From Anoxybacillus ayderensis (GTDB lineage: Bacteria > Bacillota > Bacilli > Bacillales > Anoxybacillaceae), in assembly GCF_000833605.1 (NCBI RefSeq), contig NZ_JXTG01000002.1:62001-126000 (forward strand): a stretch of DNA of 64,000 nt, written 5' to 3'. The notes under the pieces are model-generated. The model saw only the letters and a list, made by a program, of their open reading frames with translations. It ran no database searches and was not told the DNA's origin. Of this stretch, positions 58,415 through 64,000 are shown piece after piece. Positions within the stretch are counted from its first letter, which is position 1, and every line of letters starts with the position of its first letter. The position numbers were made by a program, and so were the translations under genes.

Positions 58415-59947
58415 ATGCGTGAAGCGGATGTGATTATCGTTGGTAGCGGCCTTGCAGCGTTAATGGTTGCCTATCATTTATGTGAGCATAAAAATGTGAT
58501 TATTTTCACGAAGTCGAATAAAGAGACGAGCAACTCTTGGCTTGCTCAAGGGGGCGTCGCGGCTGCCATTCATCCTGACGATCATTGGTTAACTCATTAT
58601 ACGGATACGATAATTGCCGGATGTGAGCATAATGACGAGGAAGCGGTACGCATTTTAGTTCAAGAAGGACGCGAGGTCATTCAACAGTTTATGAACCTCG
58701 GTTTTTCATTTGATGTTGATGAGCATGGCCAATTGCTTTTCGGGCAAGAAGGGGCGCACCGTATGAGACGCATTTTACATGCGGGGGGCGACGCGACAGG
58801 AAAAAACATGGTTTCATTTTTATTTGAAAAGCTTTCTAGCCGTGTGACGTTTATTGAAAACGATCCGGTCATTGATTTGCTCGTTTCCGATGGACGTTGC
58901 GTAGGTGTACAAACGAAAAATGGAACGTATACAGCGAACGCGATCGTGATTGCGACAGGCGGGATTGGACAGTTATATACGTTTACATCAAACGCAGAAA
59001 CGGCAACGGGCGATGGCATTGCGATGGCATACCGAGCAGGTGCTGCTGTAGCAGATATGGAATTTGTGCAATTTCATCCAACGATGCTTTATGTGGACGG
59101 AAAAGCTGTCGGTCTCATTTCGGAAGCGGTTCGTGGAGAAGGAGCGATTTTATTGACCGATGACGGTCGGCGCGTCATGGACGGAGTGCATCCACAAAAA
59201 GATTTAGCGCCGCGCGACGTCGTATCTCGGGCCATTGAGCGCGAAATGAAAAACGGTCATTTTGTTTTTTTAGATATCTCGATGATTCCGCATTTTTCAT
59301 CCCGTTTTCCGACGATTACATCGCTTTGTGAGCGCTATCAAGTCGATTGGCGCAACGGTTTCCTTCCTGTTGTCCCAGGTGCTCACTTTTTAATGGGTGG
59401 CATCGTTGTGAATGTCGATGGTGAAACGACATTACCGGGACTGTATGCCGTTGGGGAAGCAGCATGTACAGGTGTGCACGGAGCGAACCGTTTAGCAAGC
59501 AACTCACTGCTTGAGGCGCTCGTCTTTAGTCGACGTGTTGCTTTCCATCTGTTGAACAAAACGGAGCAACGTTTGATGTTAAAGAAAAGCGAAAGAAAAG
59601 AAAATAACGTACATATTGCGTTACCGACAAAAGAGGACATTCAGCATATCATGACGCAATATGTCGGCATTGTGCGCGATTATGATCAACTGTTTTACGC
59701 GAAACAATGGTTTGAACAATATTCGATTGATGAGCTTGTCAACATGTCACCAGAGTATGATGACGAGGAGCGGACGATTATATACATGTTGATTGTTGGC
59801 TGGCTTGTGACGACTTCAGCTTTGCAAAGAAGAGAAAGCCGAGGGGCTCATTATCGAAGTGACGAGCCATTTGAAAGAACGTATTGGGAAAAGCGGCGCA
59901 TCGTCCGCACGAAAGAAGAACATCTCATGAAGGAGGGATTCCGTTGA
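58415..59947 (+). CDS. nadB: L-aspartate oxidase
   Basis: NadB (510 residues) is the FAD enzyme that oxidises L-aspartate to iminoaspartate, the first step of de novo NAD synthesis. The FAD-binding GSGLAALMVAYHL lies at the N-terminus. The motifs SWLAQGGVAAAIHPDD and GVHGANRLASNSLLEALVFS are typical of the succinate dehydrogenase/NadB family. ATG 58415 has ATGGAGGAACATCC upstream. It overlaps the nadC start by four bases. Confidence 0.97.
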   Translation: MREADVIIVGSGLAALMVAYHLCEHKNVIIFTKSNKETSNSWLAQGGVAAAIHPDDHWLTHYTDTIIAGCEHNDEEAVRILVQEGREVIQQFMNLGFSFDVDEHGQLLFGQEGAHRMRRILHAGGDATGKNMVSFLFEKLSSRVTFIENDPVIDLLVSDGRCVGVQTKNGTYTANAIVIATGGIGQLYTFTSNAETATGDGIAMAYRAGAAVADMEFVQFHPTMLYVDGKAVGLISEAVRGEGAILLTDDGRRVMDGVHPQKDLAPRDVVSRAIEREMKNGHFVFLDISMIPHFSSRFPTITSLCERYQVDWRNGFLPVVPGAHFLMGGIVVNVDGETTLPGLYAVGEAACTGVHGANRLASNSLLEALVFSRRVAFHLLNKTEQRLMLKKSERKENNVHIALPTKEDIQHIMTQYVGIVRDYDQLFYAKQWFEQYSIDELVNMSPEYDDEERTIIYMLIVGWLVTTSALQRRESRGAHYRSDEPFERTYWEKRRIVRTKEEHLMKEGFR

Positions 59948-60774
59948 ATGAGCTAAAGCTAAAAGAGTTGCTTAAGCAGTTTTTTTTAGAAGATATCGGA
60001 GAACGCGATATAACAAGCGAAATGATCTTTTCTCGTGAGGATGAAGGAAGAGCGATATTTGTTGCCAAAGAAGATGGAATTATCGCAGGGGTATCGATTA
60101 TTGATATCGGATATAAGCTATTGCACCCATCGATCACATGTCAATTATATAAAAGAGACGGGGAAAGCGTAAAAAAAGGAGAGGTTATCGCCGTCGTTTC
60201 AGGTCCGACCATCCCGATTTTATCAGGTGAGCGCGTCATTTTAAATATACTCCAGCGCATGAGCGGGATTGCTACGTTGACAAATCGAGCTGTTCGAGCG
60301 TTAAACAGCAACCATACACGCATTTGTGATACGCGAAAAACGACGCCGGGCCTGCGGATGTTAGAGAAATATGCGGTAACGTGTGGCGGTGGATACAACC
60401 ATCGTTTCGGTTTATATGATGGAGTGATGATTAAGGATAATCATATTGCGTTTTGTGGTTCCATTACAAAAGCAGTCGAACGCGTCCGCTCGCAGCTTGG
60501 TCATATGGTAAAAATTGAAGTGGAAACAGAGACGAAACAACAAGTGATGGAAGCGGTTGAGGCAGGGGCGGATGTCATTATGTTTGATAATCGTACGCCT
60601 GAAGAAATTCGTGAATTTGTTCAACTCGTCCCACCATCGATCATTACGGAAGCTTCCGGCGGAATTACTCTTGAAAATATTGCACAGTATCGGGATACAG
60701 GTGTGGACTATATTTCGTTAGGCATGTTGACGCATTCAGCGAAAGCGTTAGATATTAGTTTAAACGTGCAGTAG
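59944..60774 (+). CDS. nadC: Nicotinate-nucleotide pyrophosphorylase (quinolinate phosphoribosyltransferase)
   Basis: NadC (276 residues) converts quinolinate and PRPP to nicotinate mononucleotide. The motif TRKTTPGLRMLEKYAV with active-site Arg and Lys, and GGGYNHRFGLYDGVMIKDNH, are family signatures. The start is TTG 59944, seven bases after AAGGAGGG, giving MNELKLKELLKQFFLEDIGE; the frame is open upstream inside nadB. It lies between nadB and nadA in one operon. Confidence 0.96.
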   Translation: MNELKLKELLKQFFLEDIGERDITSEMIFSREDEGRAIFVAKEDGIIAGVSIIDIGYKLLHPSITCQLYKRDGESVKKGEVIAVVSGPTIPILSGERVILNILQRMSGIATLTNRAVRALNSNHTRICDTRKTTPGLRMLEKYAVTCGGGYNHRFGLYDGVMIKDNHIAFCGSITKAVERVRSQLGHMVKIEVETETKQQVMEAVEAGADVIMFDNRTPEEIREFVQLVPPSIITEASGGITLENIAQYRDTGVDYISLGMLTHSAKALDISLNVQ

Positions 60775-60786
60775 GAGGAATGAGCG

Positions 60787-61890
60787 ATGAACGTATTACA
60801 ACTCATGCAACAACAAGATGCGATGCCAGAGACGTATAAACAGTTGTCGGTCGAGGAAATGGAACAGCGCGTTGCTCGTGTCAAACGAGAGCTTGGTACG
60901 CGTTTATTTATTCCAGGACATCATTATCAAAAAGATGAAGTCATCCAATTTGCAGATGCGACAGGTGATTCATTGCAGCTTGCACAAGTAGCAGCGAAAA
61001 ATAAAGAAGCTGAATATATTGTATTTTGCGGCGTGCATTTTATGGCGGAAACAGCTGATATTTTAACAAGCGATGAACAAGTCGTCATTTTGCCAGATAT
61101 GCGTGCCGGATGTTCGATGGCAGATATGGCGGAAATTGAACAAGTGGAGCGAGCATGGCCAATATTACAACAAATGTTTGGAGATACGATTTTACCGTTA
61201 ACGTATGTTAACTCGACCGCTGCGATTAAAGCGTTTGTCGGCTTACACGGCGGGGCGACGGTGACATCATCAAACGCGAAAAAAATGGTCGCTTGGGCGT
61301 TTACACAAAAGGAACGCATTTTCTTTTTGCCTGATCAACATTTAGGAAGAAATACAGCTTACGATCTTGGCGTTCCACTTGAACAAATGGCTGTATGGGA
61401 TCCAGCGACAAATACACTTCAATACGACGGTGACGTTCAGCAAATTAAAGTGATTTTATGGAAAGGACATTGTTCTGTCCATGAAAATTTTACAGTAAAA
61501 CATATTGAACATATTCGAAAAACAAAGCCGGATATGAAAATTATTGTTCATCCAGAATGTAGCTGGGAAGTTGTTCAACAAGCAGATGATGCAGGTTCGA
61601 CAAAATATATTATTGAAACGATCGCTCAAGCACCGTCAGGAAGTAAATGGGCAATCGGAACAGAAATGAATTTAGTTAATCGGATTATTCAGCAACATCC
61701 AGATAAAGAAATTGTGTCGTTAAACCCGTATATGTGTCCATGTTTAACGATGAATCGCATTGATTTACCACATTTGCTTTGGGCGCTTGAATCATTGCTT
61801 GAAGGGAAAGTTGTCAATCGCATTACTGTTCCGAAAGATGTAGCTGAAGGAGCGATGTTAGCGCTTGAGCGCATGTTAGCGCGAGCATAA
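60787..61890 (+). CDS. nadA: Quinolinate synthase A
   Basis: NadA (367 residues, the long form found in Bacillus) condenses iminoaspartate with dihydroxyacetone phosphate into quinolinate and carries an oxygen-sensitive 4Fe-4S cluster. Conserved features are [15 protein letters not shown], the cysteine-containing [23 protein letters not shown] and the C-terminal [16 protein letters not shown] 60787 has TAGGAGGAATGAGCG upstream. A terminator follows. The neighbouring nifS would supply sulfur for its cluster. Confidence 0.97.
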   Translation: MNVLQLMQQQDAMPETYKQLSVEEMEQRVARVKRELGTRLFIPGHHYQKDEVIQFADATGDSLQLAQVAAKNKEAEYIVFCGVHFMAETADILTSDEQVVILPDMRAGCSMADMAEIEQVERAWPILQQMFGDTILPLTYVNSTAAIKAFVGLHGGATVTSSNAKKMVAWAFTQKERIFFLPDQHLGRNTAYDLGVPLEQMAVWDPATNTLQYDGDVQQIKVILWKGHCSVHENFTVKHIEHIRKTKPDMKIIVHPECSWEVVQQADDAGSTKYIIETIAQAPSGSKWAIGTEMNLVNRIIQQHPDKEIVSLNPYMCPCLTMNRIDLPHLLWALESLLEGKVVNRITVPKDVAEGAMLALERMLARA

Positions 61891-61892
61891 AC

Positions 61893-61922
61893 GGATCGGC
61901 ATTTTTTTGCCGGTCTTTTTTA
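61893..61922 (+). terminator. Terminator of the nadBCA operon
   Basis: GATCGGCA / TGCCGGTC (one wobble) with a six-base T loop is followed by TTTTTT. Confidence 0.85.
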
Positions 61923-62028
61923 TTTTTATCATAAAAAAAGCTTTCCGTTCATAAGTTATGTTGAAGCCTAGTAGCGACAAGCTGAACATGACATACACGT
62001 CACGTCTGAGTATAGGAGGGGGAAACAC

Positions 62029-62964
62029 GTGAAAATCCATATCGTTCAAAAAGGAGATACCCTTTGGAAAATTGCGCAAAAATATGGAGTTGATTTTGAA
62101 GAGTTAAAAAAAATGAATGCTCATTTAAGTGATCCAAACTACATTATGCCAGGTATGAAAATTAAAGTACCGACGCCAGTAGCTCCAGTAAAACCTGTCA
62201 AAAAAGAAACACAAAATATTTCTGTTGATGTCGACATTCACGTAAACAAAAAGGAACAACAGTTACAACAGCCGGTGAATGTTGAACCAATTGCAAAAGA
62301 AATTCCAATTGCAAAAGAACAAGAGAAAAAAGAACAACCGAAACAAGAAACGCCGCTTTTACCACCGAAGCCACCAAATATTATGCCAAATATGATGGAG
62401 CCTGAAGAAGAGATACCAATGCCACCGTTTCCAGACATTCCACCGATTCCAACGACAGAGGCGCCAGTCATGGAAGAACAACCACAACAACCGATGCAGC
62501 CGCAGCCTGTTCCAATGCCTGTGCCGATGCCAATGCCAATGCCGTGCGTTCCTGTTTCGCCGATTATGCCGGGATACGGTTTTTATCCATGGTTCCCACC
62601 GATGTATCCTGTTATGCCATGGACGTATCCACAGGGTGCGATGAATAACGATGATTGCGGATGCGGTGAGCAGTTACAACCGACACCATATATGCCACAA
62701 ATGCCAACAGGTGAATATGCTCAACAGTCGCAACCGATGATGCCGCAAATGCCAACAGGTGCAGGGGGATATTCACAGCAACCGCAACAAGCACCGTATC
62801 CACAACAAATGTATGGTGAAAATGTGCCAATGATGCAACAGCCGATGTATATGCCACAAGCTATGCCGTATGGTCCGTACGGATGGCAACAAGGATGGCC
62901 GGGGCAACCGTATATAAATCCGTATTTTTCAGTTCCTTATCGTGAGGAAGAAGAGGGGCAATAA
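62029..62964 (+). CDS. safA: SafA, LysM spore coat morphogenetic protein
   Basis: SafA (311 residues) organises the inner spore coat and interacts with SpoVID. The N-terminal LysM domain (residues 2-47, IHIVQKGDTLWKIAQKYGVD) is intact. The rest is a Pro-, Met- and Gln-rich low-complexity region (from about 120 on), with MP repeats and a duplicated segment MPQMPTG, and a DDCGCGEQ patch. B. subtilis SafA has a similar layout and an internal start giving a shorter form. The start is GTG 62029 with TAGGAGGGGG upstream. It follows the nad genes, as in B. subtilis. Confidence 0.92.
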   Translation: MKIHIVQKGDTLWKIAQKYGVDFEELKKMNAHLSDPNYIMPGMKIKVPTPVAPVKPVKKETQNISVDVDIHVNKKEQQLQQPVNVEPIAKEIPIAKEQEKKEQPKQETPLLPPKPPNIMPNMMEPEEEIPMPPFPDIPPIPTTEAPVMEEQPQQPMQPQPVPMPVPMPMPMPCVPVSPIMPGYGFYPWFPPMYPVMPWTYPQGAMNNDDCGCGEQLQPTPYMPQMPTGEYAQQSQPMMPQMPTGAGGYSQQPQQAPYPQQMYGENVPMMQQPMYMPQAMPYGPYGWQQGWPGQPYINPYFSVPYREEEEGQ

Positions 62965-62979
62965 TGTCGCCTCTTTTTC
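62950..62979 (+). terminator. Probable terminator after safA
   Basis: AAGAGG (62951-62956) pairs with CCTCTT (62970-62975), extended by GC pairs with mismatches, and TTTTT follows. It overlaps the safA stop codon. Confidence 0.65.
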
Positions 62980-63039
62980 TTTTTGTTTTTTGTGTGATAA
63001 AATGAACATGATGATGTAAAAAGAAAGGGATGTACATAT

Positions 63040-63780
63040 ATGGAACAAAAAATTGAAAAACTAATTACATGGCTTCGTGAACGAGTACAAGAAGCTGGAA
63101 TGAATGGGGCGATCGTCGGCATTAGTGGCGGAATCGATTCTGCTGTCGTTGCCCATTTAATTAAACGAGCGTTTCCTAACAACTCGTTAGGGTTAATTAT
63201 GCCATGTAAAAGCAATCCGAAAGATAAAGAAGACGCATTAAAAGTTGTCCAAAGTTGTGGGGTTGATTACCATATCATTGACTTAACAGAAACGCATCGC
63301 GTACTATTTGGGGAAATTGAAAAGCAATTAAAAGAAAAAGGGCAATGGAACGAGCAAGCGGCTCGCCTTGGCGATGCAAATACACGTGCGCGTTTGCGCA
63401 TGACGACGTTGTATGCTGTGGCGAACAATTACGGTTATCTCGTTGTCGGAACGGATAATGCGGCGGAATGGCATACAGGGTATTTTACAAAATACGGTGA
63501 CGGTGGCGTCGATTTAGTGCCACTCGTTCATTTCACAAAAGGCGAAGTGCGCGAAATGGCACGCATTCTCGGTGTACCTGAAGAAATTATTACAAAAGCG
63601 CCAAGCGCAGGTCTTTGGGAAGGACAAACAGACGAAAACGAAATGGGAACAACGTACGATATGATTGACAAATATTTAAAAGGTGAGCCCGTTCCAGAAC
63701 GAGACCGTGAGATTATTGAGCGACTTCATGAACGTTCCCACCATAAACGGCAATTAGCGATCGCTCCGCCAAAATTTTAA
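63040..63780 (+). CDS. nadE: NAD synthetase, ammonia-dependent
   Basis: NadE (246 residues) makes NAD from nicotinate adenine dinucleotide, ATP and ammonia, the last step of NAD synthesis. The PP-loop is VGISGGIDSAVV near residue 27. GTDNAAEWHTGYFTKYGDGG and KAPSAGLWEGQTDENEMG are typical. There is no glutaminase domain, so it uses free ammonia. It is shorter than the 272-residue B. subtilis enzyme and resembles the compact form. Position next to safA differs from B. subtilis, where nadE is elsewhere. ATG 63040 follows AAAGAAAGGGATG. Confidence 0.94.
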   Translation: MEQKIEKLITWLRERVQEAGMNGAIVGISGGIDSAVVAHLIKRAFPNNSLGLIMPCKSNPKDKEDALKVVQSCGVDYHIIDLTETHRVLFGEIEKQLKEKGQWNEQAARLGDANTRARLRMTTLYAVANNYGYLVVGTDNAAEWHTGYFTKYGDGGVDLVPLVHFTKGEVREMARILGVPEEIITKAPSAGLWEGQTDENEMGTTYDMIDKYLKGEPVPERDREIIERLHERSHHKRQLAIAPPKF

Positions 63781-63787
63781 CAGCGAT

Positions 63788-63856
63788 AAAACCCCTTTTT
63801 TTGCGCCAAGCTAATGATGTAGACTGATCGTCTACAAAAGCAAAAAGGGGGTTTTT
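63788..63856 (+). promoter_or_regulatory. Long inverted repeat between nadE and the next gene, covering its ribosome binding site
   Basis: AAAACCCCTTTTTTTGC (63788-63804) is complementary to GCAAAAAGGGGGTTTTT (63840-63856) apart from small bulges. A second hairpin, GTAGAC-TGATC-GTCTAC, sits between them. The 3' arm contains AAAGGGGG, the ribosome binding site of the next gene, and ends with TTTTT, so the structure could act as the nadE terminator, hide the downstream start, or both. Confidence 0.6.
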
Positions 63857-63859
63857 CCT

Positions 63860-64000
63860 TTGCGGAAACGAATCGTCGCTCTCGGTGCAGTCATTGCGCT
63901 TAGTGGCTTAGCAGCTTGTAATAACCAAGCGTTTGATACACGTTATACCGATCGTACACGTCCGATCGGATATTACTCAAATGAAAATGATATGACCGGT
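63860..64000 (+). CDS. YhcN/YlaJ-family spore lipoprotein, CoxA-like (cut by window end)
   Basis: Only the first 47 residues lie in the window. The start is TTG 63860, eight bases after AAAGGGGG. The N-terminus RKRIVALGAVIALSGLAAC is a lipoprotein signal with lipobox LAAC. After safA, B. subtilis has coxA (yrbB), encoding a spore cortex lipoprotein of the YhcN/YlaJ family, and the visible residues (NNQAFDTRYTDRTRPIGYYS) fit that type. The call is based on the signal and the gene order; the conserved domain is outside the window. Confidence 0.7.
   Translation, partial: MRKRIVALGAVIALSGLAACNNQAFDTRYTDRTRPIGYYSNENDMTG

Noticed and set aside
62520-62560. MP-codon repeat as a microsatellite or CRISPR-like array
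   Set aside because: It is in frame within safA and explained by the Pro/Met-rich protein.

Overview
The window is a stretch of a Bacillaceae (Firmicutes) chromosome. The gene order follows the Bacillus subtilis leuBCD to safA/coxA region almost gene for gene: leu, tig, clpX, lonB/lonA, engB, hemAXCDBL, spoVID, ysxE, valS, folC, [insert], spoIIB, maf, radC, mreBCD, minCD, spoIVFAB, rplU-prp-rpmA, spo0B, obg, pheBA, niaR/nifS, nadBCA, safA, coxA. The sporulation genes (spoVID, ysxE, spoIIB, spoIVFA/FB, spo0B, safA, coxA) show an endospore former. The moderate-to-low GC, the type IV pilus cluster and the protein sequences suggest a moderate thermophile of the Anoxybacillus/Parageobacillus type. 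The genus is an inference; no 16S rRNA gene is present.

Layout. 1-2418: end of the leucine operon. 2502-11048: a TPR protein (ysoA), trigger factor, ClpX, LonB, LonA and EngB, a protein quality-control block. 11087-17868: a small membrane protein on the minus strand, then the six-gene haem operon hemAXCDBL. 17956-19797: spore coat genes spoVID and ysxE. 19782-22996: a small minus-strand membrane ORF and valS under a valine T-box. 23059-24363: folC. 24422-44258: a large insert, relative to B. subtilis, at the site where B. subtilis carries only comC. It encodes a secreted Ig-like-repeat protein, an ankyrin lipoprotein, a minus-strand operon of three prepilin-like proteins, and a plus-strand type IV pilus operon: an unknown membrane protein, PRC-barrel, VanW-like, PilB, PilT, PilC, pilin, PilD, PilM, PilN, PilO and a second pilin. 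44365-56643: spoIIB through pheA. 56656-61890: NAD synthesis, with niaR-nifS divergent from nadBCA. 62029-64000: safA, nadE and the start of a YhcN/CoxA-like lipoprotein.

The most notable feature is at 36466-38035, between pilB and pilT. It is an IscB-type RNA-guided nuclease (the family ancestral to Cas9) preceded by about 240 bases that fold into nested helices, as expected for an omega RNA, and followed by an IS605-like right-end hairpin. All expected catalytic residues are present. No TnpA transposase is encoded in the window, so the unit looks like a non-autonomous IscB element. Its insertion splits the pilB-pilT junction and seems to have separated pilT from its ribosome binding site. 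The predicted guide would come from the 3' end of pilB.

Other points worth a look are the proteins of unknown role inside the pilus cluster, an AT-rich variable half in the main pilin gene, a TGTC/GACA-rich shared control region between nifS and nadB, a long stem that would hide the ribosome binding site of the last gene, and the Prp protease gene lying directly before the L27 gene it serves.
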